A DNA stretch of 64,000 bases from Nostoc mirabile CHAB5784 (GCF_020829645.1 NZ_JAIVFS010000032.1:24854-88853); one strand, 5' to 3'. Positions 8,390 through 17,344 are shown, counted from the stretch's first letter. Made by a program: numbers and translations. The notes: a model not told the origin generated them from the sequence alone.

Positions 8390-11300
8390 TCGCCCTCCTT
8401 CTTCAACAACTTAGGTAGTGAAAAATAGAAGGTGGCTCCACTGTCAACTACAGACTCTGCCCAGACTCGACCATTATGCCGATGAATAATGCGTTGCACA
8501 TTTGCCAATCCAACACCAGTGCCTTCAAATTTTGGGTCGCTATGCAGGCGTTGAAATACTCCGAATAGCTTGTGTACATATTGCATATTAAAGCCTACGC
8601 CGTTATCTTGTACAAAAAAGACAACTTCGTTTTCATTTTCAGTACTGCCAACAGTAATTTCTGCTGGGTTTCGAGTCTGGGAATATTTTACGGCATTGTC
8701 TATGAGGTTGCGAAGGACGAGCCGCAGCATGGAAGGATCGCCTTGCACTTCTGGCAGTGACTCTATGTGCCAATTGATTGTGCGTTTTCGGGTTTGGATT
8801 TGCAAATCACGTTTTATTTCTTCCACTAGTTGCTCCATATTGATGTTGATGTAGCGCATCTCGGTGCGCCCCATGCGAGAAAATGTGAGCAACTCATCTA
8901 TTAGTATTCCTGCCTGTTTGCTAGTTTCTGCAATTATTTTTAAATAACGCTGACTCGCTTCATCTAATGTAGTTGTTGAGCTATGCCGTTTCTGAAGCAA
9001 TTCTATAAATCCGGCGATGTGGCGAAGCGGCGATCGCAAGTCGTGAGAGACTGAATAGGAGAAAGATTCGAGTTCCTTGTTGGCGGCTTCGAGTTGGGCT
9101 GTGCGCTCTTGAATCCGTTGCTCTAGCATTTCGTTCAATTGTTGCAGGGCGGCTTCGGCAACTTTGCGATCGTGAATGTCGCTGGCGATGCCCACCCATT
9201 TGATAATCTGTCCGGCTGCATCTCGAAATGGCAAACCCCGCACAATATGCCAACGATAGCTACCATCAGAAACTCGACGGAAGCGAATTTCTGCTTCGTA
9301 GTTTGTAGCGTTAGCAACAGCTTCTATTGAAGTTTTAAAAACGCGATCACGGTCATCCGGGTGAATGATATCAATCCAGCCATACCCAGATGTCTGCTCC
9401 ATTGTCAGTCCACTGTAATCAAACCAGTATTGATTGCAATAACTAATACCACCATCTCTATCGCCCATCCAAATAGCCTGCGGCGACACTTCTGTTAAAA
9501 TTCGGTATCGCTCCTCGCTGTCACGTAGCGTTTCTTCTGCCAGATTGCGATCGTGAATATCAACACAGGAGCCGATATAGCCGAGAAACTCCCCAGTTGG
9601 TGCAAACCGAGGCACACCAGTATCGAAAACCCAACGGTATTCGCCATCATTGTGTCTGAGGCGATATTCCATTTTAAAATTTTGTCGGGCATCAAAGGCA
9701 TTAATGTATGTATCTAAGCAACGCTGCAAATCATCAGGATGAACACCTTCAGCCCAGCCATTGCCCATTTCTTGCTCTAAAGTCCGCCCGGTAAAATCTA
9801 GCCAGGGTTTATTAAAGTAGTTACAAAGTTTGTCAGTGCCAGACATCCAGACTAGTACGGGAGCGGTATCTGCCATCTGGCGAAAGCGGGCTTCACTTTC
9901 ACGCAACGCGGCTTCTGCTTGGTTGCGATCGCGCAGCGCAGCTTGTTGTTTGCTGATGTCAGTGATTAACGCCGCATACCCTTCAACGGTTCCCTCTTTA
10001 TTAAACTGGGGAACATAAATAGCATTAATATAACGTGTGCCGCCATCTTTATAAGGAACTTGGCTTTCAAAAGTGACCTGCTCTCCTGCCAGTACTTGTT
10101 CCACATAAGGACGAAGTACTTCATAAGCGGATTCACCTAAAACTTCCCAAAGATACTTTCCATAAACTTCTGCCGTCGAATGCCCAAACCATTCTTGATA
10201 TGCTCGGTTGTTGAAGCGGTAGCGTTGTTCTGAATCTACAAAGGAAATCAAAACTGGCAGCGTATCTGTAATTAAGCGAAGTTCTGTTTCTCGTTGCCGC
10301 AGTGCCTCTTCCATCTGCTTGCGGTTGGTGATGTCACGCCAGCAATCGATTGCACCGATAATTTGACCTTGGAAATCCTGAATCGGTACTACATTAGCGA
10401 TCGCTGTAATCCGGGTTCCATCAGGACGTTCAATGATGCATTCTTCATCGCGGATTGTTTCACCGTAGCGCGTGGCACGGTATAAAGGCAATTGCTCTAG
10501 GGTGGGGCGCGTTACACCATCAGCTAAAAACAGACCGATGGATTGAACGTAATCGCCAGAAGTCATACCAACGAGAGATTCACCAGGTCTGCCCAAAAGC
10601 TCTTGCGCGAGTTTGCTATTGGCGATAATTGGGAAATCAGGAGGGCCGTCGGTGATCGTAATTCCCTCTGGGACGTGTTCTAAGAGCATTTGCAGGATGC
10701 TTTGGGCAACTTCAGCTTGTTTGCGTTCGCGTAGCGCAGCTTGCCGTTGGCTCAAGTCAAGAACAAAACCAATAATTGTCCTATCTCCCTGCTTGGCAAA
10801 GCCAATTAAGACGGGAACTTGAGAGCCATCTTTGCGGATGTATTCTTGCTCAAAAGGCTTACAACTCCCAGTAATTCTCAGTTCTTCAATTGCTCGCTCA
10901 CTCACCTCAATGTATTCGGGTGGAGTAATCTCGCCCCAGCGAATTTTACCAGAGCGCAAATCCTCGCGTGTATAATTGAGCATTTGTAGAAAGGCATCAT
11001 TAGCTTCAATGATTGAGCCGTTCAGATTAGCCACAATTACCCCAATAATATTAGATTCTGTTAAGCGACCAAACCTTGCCTCGCTTTCGCGTAAAGACTT
11101 CAGACTTGCCTCAGCTTTCTGTTGGGCTGTGCGGCGTGATTCGTTGAGCGAACTGATTAACCCTGCTGCCAGTATGAACACAACCAGAGGTATTAATCTA
11201 CTTAGATTTGTAATGTTATGCGGATCGAACGGCTTAAAAAAGAAGTAGTTGATTGCCAAAGTAGACAAAACTGTAGCAACTAACCCTGGGCCCAAGCCAC

Positions 11301-11490
11301 CGTACCAGGCACTCACCATCACTGCAACATAAAATAGCGCCGCAGGCGTTGATATGAGATATGGGTTGAGCAGCAGAGTTGCCCCCAGTGCTAAAGCAAC
11401 GGATAGCAAAGCAACAGCATAGTGCAGCAGTTGCTCTCTACTGCCAGCAAAAATGTTTTTAGGTTTCGATGCCCTCACTTTATGAGCCAT
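8386..11490 (-). CDS. Multi-PAS membrane sensor histidine kinase
   Basis: 1034 aa and first gene of the phosphorelay operon. A KdpD-like four-helix membrane region (about 20-115, DUF4118 type, ending near NYFFFKPFDPHNI) is followed by five PAS/PAC units (roughly 135-250, 265-390, 400-520, 530-655, 660-780). HisKA follows with the phospho-His in SYSVSHDLRSPLRHIAG (about residue 816) and HATPase_c with FVQDNGVGF and GTGVGLANV. The HisKA type is the one seen in phytochrome-like kinases that use Rcp1-class regulators, which fits the next gene. No GAF chromophore domain is present, so a light role is not supported. The ligands of the PAS domains are unknown. Confidence 0.93.
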   Translation of the reverse strand: MAHKVRASKPKNIFAGSREQLLHYAVALLSVALALGATLLLNPYLISTPAALFYVAVMVSAWYGGLGPGLVATVLSTLAINYFFFKPFDPHNITNLSRLIPLVVFILAAGLISSLNESRRTAQQKAEASLKSLRESEARFGRLTESNIIGVIVANLNGSIIEANDAFLQMLNYTREDLRSGKIRWGEITPPEYIEVSERAIEELRITGSCKPFEQEYIRKDGSQVPVLIGFAKQGDRTIIGFVLDLSQRQAALRERKQAEVAQSILQMLLEHVPEGITITDGPPDFPIIANSKLAQELLGRPGESLVGMTSGDYVQSIGLFLADGVTRPTLEQLPLYRATRYGETIRDEECIIERPDGTRITAIANVVPIQDFQGQIIGAIDCWRDITNRKQMEEALRQRETELRLITDTLPVLISFVDSEQRYRFNNRAYQEWFGHSTAEVYGKYLWEVLGESAYEVLRPYVEQVLAGEQVTFESQVPYKDGGTRYINAIYVPQFNKEGTVEGYAALITDISKQQAALRDRNQAEAALRESEARFRQMADTAPVLVWMSGTDKLCNYFNKPWLDFTGRTLEQEMGNGWAEGVHPDDLQRCLDTYINAFDARQNFKMEYRLRHNDGEYRWVFDTGVPRFAPTGEFLGYIGSCVDIHDRNLAEETLRDSEERYRILTEVSPQAIWMGDRDGGISYCNQYWFDYSGLTMEQTSGYGWIDIIHPDDRDRVFKTSIEAVANATNYEAEIRFRRVSDGSYRWHIVRGLPFRDAAGQIIKWVGIASDIHDRKVAEAALQQLNEMLEQRIQERTAQLEAANKELESFSYSVSHDLRSPLRHIAGFIELLQKRHSSTTTLDEASQRYLKIIAETSKQAGILIDELLTFSRMGRTEMRYININMEQLVEEIKRDLQIQTRKRTINWHIESLPEVQGDPSMLRLVLRNLIDNAVKYSQTRNPAEITVGSTENENEVVFFVQDNGVGFNMQYVHKLFGVFQRLHSDPKFEGTGVGLANVQRIIHRHNGRVWAESVVDSGATFYFSLPKLLKKEGE

Positions 11491-11868
11491 AACCCTACTC
11501 TGCTTCTGGAAAATACTGATTTAGCAGCCTTTTGCCGGGTTTACTCATCTGCCGTAACATTTCTTGTATTAGTTTTAGCGCTATCCGTGAAGGCACTGTA
11601 TGCTCATTTTCTCAATGATTGACTGTTTTGAATGAAACTTTTAATCCAGCAGCAAACTATTTCTGAGAAAAATTGAGTTGTTACCAAAGCTCCCGAATTA
11701 AATCTAAAATCTCCAGCCGCTTTCTGACAGACATCTCCTTTTTCTTATCCCTATAGCAATGACTAGGATAGGACAGGTGTCTTATTGTTTATCTCCTGCT
11801 GAGGGAATATTTCTCAGGTTATACCAGTAAGCTGGGTTTCGCTGTCACTGTAGCTAATCTTCTATCTT

Positions 11869-12174
11869 AAAAGGCTCAACGTTGGAGTTCAAAGGCTCAA
11901 CGTTGGAGTTAAAAGGCTCAACGTTGGAGTTAAAAGGCTCAACGTTGGAGTTAAAAGGCTCAACGATGGAGTTAAAAGGCTCAACGATGGAGTTAAAAGG
12001 CTCAACGTTGGAGTTAAAAGGCTCAACGATGGAGTTAAAAGGCTCAACGATGGAGTTAAAAGGCTCAACGTTGAGGTTAAAAGGTTCAACGATGGAGTTA
12101 AAAGGCTCAACGTTGGAGTTAAAAGGCTCAACGTTGGAGTTAAAAGGCTCAATGTTGAAGTTAAAAGGCTCAAG
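11869..12174. repeat. 21-bp tandem repeat array
   Basis: About 14.5 copies of a 21 bp unit, AAAAGGCTCAACGTTGGAGT plus T, with T/A variation at one position (CGTTGG or CGATGG). Because 21 is a multiple of three, the array stays open as a heptapeptide repeat on both strands. Low complexity and lack of a normal protein around it argue against a gene. Confidence 0.92.
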
Positions 12175-12204
12175 TTTCAGTATGAACCTCTTGCAAAAGT
12201 CCCT

Positions 12205-12280
12205 AACACCCCACCCCCAACCCCTCCCGAAGAGCGGGGAGGGGAGCGTTTGCTTTACTCAAATGCGGGGTGGGGTTCTT
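12205..12280. repeat. G+C-rich interspersed palindrome
   Basis: ACCCCACCCCCAACCCCTCC and a matching GGGGTGGGGTTCTT arm around a GGGGAGGGG segment; same family as 11-83 and 17108-17343. Confidence 0.7.
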
Positions 12281-12292
12281 TATTTTTGATTT

Positions 12293-12417
12293 AGGGACTT
12301 CCAAATAAAAAAATATCCCAAAACTGACGCAAAAATCTTCTCTATTTCTCCCCTCTCTGTGTTCTCTGCGTCTGGAGTGGTTCGTTCATTTAGATAATTT
12401 ATTTCTTGGAAGTCCCT
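12293..12417. mobile_element. MITE-like element with AGGGACTTCCAA termini
   Basis: A 125 bp segment bounded by AGGGACTTCCAA and TTGGAAGTCCCT (perfect 12 bp inverted repeats). Similarity extends a few bases inward. The interior carries the dispersed GAACCACTCCAGACGCAGAG-type repeat in reverse orientation. Its right terminus is duplicated by the neighbouring insertion. Confidence 0.7.
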
Positions 12418-12563
12418 CTGACTTTTCACGTTATGTGGAAAAGCCACTAAAAACCTAACCCCCTAACCCCCTTCCCTACGAGGGAAGGGGGAAAATTTAA
12501 AGTCTCTCTCCTTTTAGGAGAGAGAAATAGAAGTGAGGTTTTCCAGATACCGTGAAAAGTCAG
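12418..12563. mobile_element. MITE-like element with 10-bp target duplication
   Basis: 146 bp with terminal inverted repeats CTGACTTTTCACG and CGTGAAAAGTCAG, continuing imperfectly inward. It is flanked on both sides by the identical 10-mer GGAAGTCCCT (12408-12417 and 12564-12573), a clean target-site duplication. The target is the right end of the preceding element, so this insertion is the younger one. Confidence 0.85.
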
Positions 12564-12571
12564 GGAAGTCC

Positions 12572-12781
12572 CTAAGCATTGATAAATATTGCAATTCCAT
12601 CGAAAATTGTCGCAGTAGTTTTTAACGCTTCCGTTTCATTTTTTAGTCGTTCATCTGACGGGGATATATCCCAGACAAAGTAAGCGACCATAGCAGATGA
12701 AATAATAAATAATGCAAATACAGTAAATGAAATTAGAAATATAAAAGAATTTTTAGGTGTGTCTGTATTGTTATCAGACAT
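12572..12781 (-). CDS. Short membrane protein, remnant anchor of the pentapeptide family
   Basis: About 69 aa from the internal ATG, which is preceded by GAGG; an ATG six codons earlier sits directly on GGAG and is less likely. It has a membrane helix (FIFLISFTVFALFIISSAMV) and a second segment EALKTTATIFDGIAIFINA. That segment lines up with the second membrane segment of the pentapeptide proteins (QALTTTAIVFLASAVMFN and QALTTVAIIIGGLALIINA). It stops exactly where those proteins continue with YY and the helical domain. The 3' end abuts the 10-bp target duplication of the adjacent element, so insertion probably truncated it. Either a pseudogene or a small expressed membrane peptide. Confidence 0.55.
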   Translation of the reverse strand: MSDNNTDTPKNSFIFLISFTVFALFIISSAMVAYFVWDISPSDERLKNETEALKTTATIFDGIAIFINA

Positions 12782-12891
12782 AGCTTTCGTTTTCCTCATC
12801 TCCAGAATTGTTACGGAGACTTTTGGTAAAAACTATAGCACTAAGTGAAAACGGTAGAATGCGCCCAAATAACTAATGATACTGTGATAAC

Positions 12892-14367
12892 TCAACTTGA
12901 TTGTCGCCAATCTGTCGGTGCTTCTATATAATCAGGTAGACGAGTGGTGCGATCGCCAAGTGCTTTTTCAATCTGCTGCAACTCTAAGTTTTTAGCCCCT
13001 GTTAAAATTGTCCCTTCCAGTTTGACATCACTCAGGTCAGCTTCTGAAAAGTTAGCTCCCATAAGGTTTGCCTGAGTCAGATTAGCTTGATAAAAAGTCG
13101 CCCTATACAAGTTAGCTCCGATAAGGTTTGCTTGAAACAGGTCAGCTTCCGTTAAACTGGCTTCTGAGAGGTTGGCAAAATACACTTCTGTTTGGTGGAG
13201 TTTGGCTGCATTCAAATTAGCTCCAGAAAGATTGGCACCATTCAAGTTAGCCCCTGAGAGGTTGGCTCCAATCAAACCCGTCATGCACAGATTGGCTTTA
13301 CCCAATTTTGCTCCTTGCAAGTTAGCTAAAAATAGCTTTGCCCCTGAGAGGTCGGCCATTTTTAAGGTAGCTTGTTGCAAGTTAGCTTTATAGAGGTTTG
13401 CTCCTTGGAGATTAGCTACACGCAGACTTGCTCCAGAGAGATTGGCTGAACGCATGTTTGCCCCACAGAGATTAGCGCGGTTGAGATTAGCCCAACAGAG
13501 GTTTGCTCCATAAAGGCTAGCTTTTAGTAATTTGGTTTCATAGAGAATAGACCTAACGAGTTTAGCGCCGTTCAGGTCAGCCTCGCTCAAGTCGGCTCCC
13601 CGCAGGTCAGCCCCACTCAAGTCAGAACCACGTAAGTCTGCTTGTTGCAGATTAACTCCTAGCAGGTCTGCCCTTCTAATGTCGATATTACGTAAATCAA
13701 GTTTTTGATCTTTTGGGTCTTCGAGTAAATTACGTCTGCCGATGACAGTTAAAGCTGCTTGAATATCAGTGCGGATTTTTGGCAATTCTTCATGGAGATT
13801 TTGCTCCAACTGCTGTGTCGAACGCGACCCACCTCTGTGCCTACCTGAGTAAGCTGCTTCTTGATATTCCGGGTTTTGTTGCTCTACCCTCACCTGCTGG
13901 ATAGGTGCATTCTCTCGCACAAAGGCAGTAAGAATTTCCATGATTGTCCAGTATTCTTTGGAAAAATCCTGAGCAACTCTTTCTAATGCATAAATTGCGC
14001 CTGTCCGGGTTTCAACTTTTTCATGACCAAGCTGGGCAATTGCCCCCATAAAGCGCTCTGAAATCAATCTGTCTTGATTAACTTTTGCATTTTGAATGCC
14101 AATTTCCAGATTTTTCTCAGCTGCGATCGCATTTTTCTGCATCGCTTGGGCCCGCTTTGCTGCATAATAAGTATTAAACATTACTGCCGATGCGAGAAAA
14201 ACTATTGCAGTAGTTGTTAATGCTTGGTTTCTATACTGAATTTTTTCCTGAATTGACAATTCTTTAATACTAGACAACGCGAAAAAAATTACAGTCAATG
14301 AGAAGCCAAATATAACTGTTATAGTTATCAACCAATTCAAAAGAACGTCTGTCTTTTTAGAAGACAT
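12892..14367 (-). CDS. Membrane-anchored pentapeptide-repeat protein
   Basis: 491 aa, paralogue of the 2699-3937 product. It has two N-terminal hydrophobic segments (about 10-32 and 45-70) and a coiled stretch with many Ala/Lys (KRAQAMQKNAIAAEKNLEIG). The helical domain contains AIAQLGHEKVETRTGAIYAL, YWTIMEILTAFVRENAP and DIQAALTVIGRR. About 45 pentapeptides (A(D/N)LxxA) follow from about residue 225 to 470. An insertion rich in Gln and Arg before the repeats (about 165-190) is not in the other two. It ends with LEKALGDRTTRLPDYIEAP, nearly shared with the first protein, so the C-terminal cap is conserved too. Molecular role unknown. Confidence 0.9.
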   Translation of the reverse strand: MSSKKTDVLLNWLITITVIFGFSLTVIFFALSSIKELSIQEKIQYRNQALTTTAIVFLASAVMFNTYYAAKRAQAMQKNAIAAEKNLEIGIQNAKVNQDRLISERFMGAIAQLGHEKVETRTGAIYALERVAQDFSKEYWTIMEILTAFVRENAPIQQVRVEQQNPEYQEAAYSGRHRGGSRSTQQLEQNLHEELPKIRTDIQAALTVIGRRNLLEDPKDQKLDLRNIDIRRADLLGVNLQQADLRGSDLSGADLRGADLSEADLNGAKLVRSILYETKLLKASLYGANLCWANLNRANLCGANMRSANLSGASLRVANLQGANLYKANLQQATLKMADLSGAKLFLANLQGAKLGKANLCMTGLIGANLSGANLNGANLSGANLNAAKLHQTEVYFANLSEASLTEADLFQANLIGANLYRATFYQANLTQANLMGANFSEADLSDVKLEGTILTGAKNLELQQIEKALGDRTTRLPDYIEAPTDWRQSS

Positions 14368-14900
14368 GGTAACGATTTTCCTTACAACCTAGAATTATTA
14401 CTTAGATGTTGAGGAAAAATAGTATAGCATTTAGCAGAAAATTATCATAGGTGTCAAGACACTCAATTAACTAGTTAATGATATCGAATGTACTATCGGT
14501 CTTTTATTACTCTGAAAAAATAAAATATTTGTAGGTTGGGTTGAACTTTAGTGTTACCCAACAAAATCAAAGATTCTTGGTTAGGACTTACGCAAGAGTT
14601 ACGGAATAACGAACCACAGAGGCGCAGAGAAGCCAGTGCGCCCTTGCGGTTAAGAGACTTGTTCGCTCAAGCGCGTTCCCGTTCGCGCAGCGTCTCCGTC
14701 AGGAGAAGGGTAGCAACTGGCGCGACACGGAGAAATAAGAGTTTGAGAGATATTTTGCGTAAGTCCTATTGGTGTTGGGTTTCGTTCCTACGCGCAGGTA
14801 AAGAAAAATCGAACCACAGAGGCACTAAGAGCGAACAAGTCGGCACAGCCGCAAGGGCGCACTGGCTCAAGATTGACTTTTGGCTTGCTGTAGTAGTGTT
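14368..14900. other. Intergenic region with mobile repeats
   Basis: Contains a GTAGGTTGGGTT-type repeat (14531-14563), the MITE-like element at 14582-14768, and a decayed partial relative of that element at about 14811-14875. The open frame across it reads through repeat sequence and is not a gene. Confidence 0.7.
14582..14768. mobile_element. TA-flanked MITE-like element, copy 1
   Basis: 187 bp bounded by TAGGACTTACGCA and TGCGTAAGTCCTA. Related copies are at 27085-27272 (same orientation) and 49682-49869 (inverted). The TA at both ends fits the TA target preference of IS630/Tc1-type transposases. No transposase is present. Confidence 0.85.
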
Positions 14901-15644
14901 TTACTCAGAGAATTTAGCTTCTCTGAGGTTTGCCCCATCAAGTATGGCATCATTGAGAACTGCTCCATGCACCCTAGCTAAATATAAGCTTGCATAATAT
15001 AGGTTAGCTCCGGAGAGGTTAGCTCCTTTTAGACTAGCTGCACTGAGAATTGCTCCAGATAGGTTAGCTAAAGATAAGTTAGTACCTTCTAGGTTAGCTG
15101 CACTGAGAATTGCTCCCGCCAGATTAGCTTCTGTGAGGTTAGCTCCAGCAAGATTAGCTTGATAGAGATTTGTCTGTTCTAAGTTCGCTCTATTCAGATT
15201 TGCTCCTCTTATGTCAGTGTGACTCAAATCAAGTTGCTCATTTTTGGGATCTTTGTTTACATCTCTTCTAGCGATAACGGTAAGGGCTGCTTGAATATCT
15301 ACACGAAGTTTTGTTGACAGGTTGCTCGTTACTTTCTCTTGGGGCATGTAAGGTGCATTTTCTCGTACAAAAGTAGTAAGAATATCCATAATTATCCAGT
15401 GGTACTGTGGATGATTTTGGGCAATTTGCTCTAAATCATTAATTACAACTAGACTGGTTTCTATTGTCTTATTCCCTAGTTGTTCAATTGCTATTCTTAA
15501 ACGTTCTTTTGGCAACTGATGCTGAGTTTGGTTAACTTTTACTTTCAAAGCATGTATCCTCAGACATATTTTTGATAGCTGACTGTTGTCTGTCGGTAAA
15601 ATATTTTTTATGCCCTGAAAAGCATTAACAATTATTGTCAACAT
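14901..15644 (-). CDS. Pentapeptide-repeat protein without the first membrane segment
   Basis: 247 aa. The N-terminal 20 residues (MLTIIVNAFQGIKNIL) resemble only the second membrane segment of its two paralogues. The helical domain is recognisable (RIAIEQLGNKTIETSLVVI, WIIMDILTTFVRENAP, DIQAALTVIARR) but more diverged. Only about 17 pentapeptides follow, ending abruptly in LREAKFSE without the LEKALGDRTT cap of the other two. It may be a shortened, degenerating copy; the frame itself is intact. Function unknown. Confidence 0.8.
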   Translation of the reverse strand: MLTIIVNAFQGIKNILPTDNSQLSKICLRIHALKVKVNQTQHQLPKERLRIAIEQLGNKTIETSLVVINDLEQIAQNHPQYHWIIMDILTTFVRENAPYMPQEKVTSNLSTKLRVDIQAALTVIARRDVNKDPKNEQLDLSHTDIRGANLNRANLEQTNLYQANLAGANLTEANLAGAILSAANLEGTNLSLANLSGAILSAASLKGANLSGANLYYASLYLARVHGAVLNDAILDGANLREAKFSE

Positions 15645-15874
15645 TATTAAGTGATAAAATGAGGTTTAAAAATTACTTGCACTTACTACTCTTCATTCTT
15701 CACTATCAATTAACCCTGAGGATGATGATTTGGATTGATGCCTGTGATAAAGCATCCATAAATCATTTATGAAAAAGCACTAATTATAAAGGATAGCCTT
15801 CTTTTACTAGATACGCTACGGGAACACAAAAAATCTCACAAATCAAATAATATTTTTATTAACTCCTTCAATCA

Positions 15875-17074
15875 ATGCAGCAAAAATTACAGCCTATAGT
15901 TAAAGACCTAGTTCTGATTGGTGGCGGTCACAGCCATGCAATTGCCCTGAAAATGTTTGGTAGAAAGCCTTTACTTAGTGTCCGTTTGACGTTGATTACC
16001 GCAGCTAAAAATACAGCCTACTCTGGAATGTTACCAGGACACATTGCCGGATTTTATAGCCACGATGAATGTCATATTGACTTGCGACCTTTAGCGAACT
16101 TTGCTCAAGCACAGCTGTATATTGACACAGTAGTTGCCCTAGACTTGGAAAATCACAAAGTTCTTTGTGCTAACGGACTTGTGGTAGATTTTGATATGCT
16201 GTCTATTGATATTGGCAGCACTCCGGCCACAGTGTCTGTATCAGGTGCAGCAGAATATGCGATCGCAGCTAAACCAGTATCGCATCTATTGGAACATTGG
16301 TATGAACTAATTGAAGCTATAGGTAAAAATCCTCAAGAACCAATTAGGATTGCGATCGCAGGTGGTGGCGCTGGTGGTGTAGAATTGGCGCTGTCGATGC
16401 AATCTCATTTACATCGCATTTTACGTCAAACTCAACAACCAATTCAAAATCTGGAAGTTCATTTATTCCAGCGTGGCACGGAACTAATGCCCAATTACCA
16501 TTCATCAGTACGCCATCAAATTCAGCAAATTTTAACGGAGCGAGGTATTAAGCTACATCTTGGGGAAACTGTGTGTAAAGTTGCACCTACACCACACAGT
16601 GAAACTAAAGAAATATTTGAGATTAAATGCGAATCTGGCTTGATAGTAGAGTGTAATAAAATTTTTTGGGTAACACAAGCATCAGCACCTGAGTGGTTAA
16701 AAATCGCTGGACTAGGAACTGATGAGCGAGGCTTTATTTTGGTGGAAGACACGTTGCAATCTCAAACGCATCCCCAAGTATTTGCTGCTGGTGACATTGC
16801 CACAATGGTAAATTATCCGCGTCCGAAAGCTGGGGTATTTGCTGTTAGGCAAGGTAAACCTTTATTTGAGAATTTGCAGCGAATTTTATTAGATAAGTCG
16901 CTCAAACCTTATAGACCACAGAAACAATATTTGAGTTTAATTGGTACAGGAGACGGACGAGCCATAGCCACACGAGGTATCATCACTTTACCACCTCACA
17001 AACTCTTGTGGCGTTACAAAGATTGGATTGACCGCCGCTTTATGGAACGCTTTCACTTTGAAGAAATTAAGTGA
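15875..17074 (+). CDS. FAD-dependent pyridine nucleotide-disulfide-type oxidoreductase
   Basis: 399 aa. An FAD-binding Rossmann motif at 11-22 (LVLIGGGHSHAI), a second dinucleotide motif at about 157-171 (IAIAGGGAGGVELAL), and the FAD-contacting VFAAGDIA near 302 give the two-dinucleotide-fold NDH-2-like layout. The GGGHSHA variant and the AYSGMLPGHIAG segment match the oxidoreductase domain that in many cyanobacteria is fused to selenide, water dikinase (SelD). Here the protein stops after the C-terminal FMERFH segment and no SelD domain follows. It probably oxidises NAD(P)H with a quinone or unknown acceptor; there is no clear membrane segment. Convergent with the TPR gene. Confidence 0.85.
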   Translation: MQQKLQPIVKDLVLIGGGHSHAIALKMFGRKPLLSVRLTLITAAKNTAYSGMLPGHIAGFYSHDECHIDLRPLANFAQAQLYIDTVVALDLENHKVLCANGLVVDFDMLSIDIGSTPATVSVSGAAEYAIAAKPVSHLLEHWYELIEAIGKNPQEPIRIAIAGGGAGGVELALSMQSHLHRILRQTQQPIQNLEVHLFQRGTELMPNYHSSVRHQIQQILTERGIKLHLGETVCKVAPTPHSETKEIFEIKCESGLIVECNKIFWVTQASAPEWLKIAGLGTDERGFILVEDTLQSQTHPQVFAAGDIATMVNYPRPKAGVFAVRQGKPLFENLQRILLDKSLKPYRPQKQYLSLIGTGDGRAIATRGIITLPPHKLLWRYKDWIDRRFMERFHFEEIK

Positions 17075-17107
17075 TATTATGTCCGCTTAATCACTTATTA
17101 AACCCGG

Positions 17108-17343
17108 AGAACCCCACCCCGCCAAAGCTATGCTTTGTCTCCCCTCCCCGCAGACTAAGGTGTACACACAAGTCGAATTACCCCCCTTAATCCCCCCGAT
17201 ATATTGGGGGGAAACAAGAATCTAGTTCCCTCTCCTTTATAAGGTCCGGGTTAGGGTGGGGTAAAACCTTGGTTAATCAGCTATTTCAGACTTGTGTGTA
17301 CACCGTAACCCCGCTCTTCGGGAGGGGTTGGGGGTGGGGTTCT
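17108..17343. repeat. G+C-rich palindrome split by an inserted element
   Basis: The outer arms (AGAACCCCACCCCGCC and GGGGTGGGGTTCTT) and the central GCTCTTCGGGAGGGG segment match the palindrome at 11-83, but the middle is interrupted by the element at 17156-17307. It lies between two convergent genes and could serve both as a transcript end. Confidence 0.8.
17156..17307. mobile_element. MITE-like element inserted in a palindrome
   Basis: 152 bp including flanking TA dinucleotides, with perfect 16 bp terminal inverted repeats GGTGTACACACAAGTC and GACTTGTGTGTACACC. Removing it restores a palindrome like that at 11-83. The TA flanks suggest a Tc1/IS630-type mechanism. Confidence 0.85.
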
Positions 17344-17344
17344 T

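Larger units (their letters stand above)
11491..12571. other. Upstream region of the kinase operon, repeat-filled
   Basis: No convincing gene. The first about 370 bases should hold the kinase operon promoter, but no clear -10/-35 pair was recognised. The rest is the 21 bp tandem array, a G+C-rich palindrome (about 12205-12280) and two abutting MITE-like elements. Confidence 0.7.

Noticed and set aside
11869..12174. Possible CRISPR array (regular repeats)
   Set aside because: Units are contiguous without variable spacers, and the unit is only 21 bp. The same reasoning excludes the 42, 17 and 12 bp arrays.
11882..12289. 135-codon open frame with a heptapeptide repeat
   Set aside because: It is the translation of a 21 bp tandem array, open on both strands, then runs into a palindromic repeat; no start signal or normal protein part.
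14551..14997. 148-codon plus-strand frame
   Set aside because: Made of the TA-flanked element and its decayed relative, then antisense to the pentapeptide gene; Arg/Ser-rich composition typical of repeat translation.
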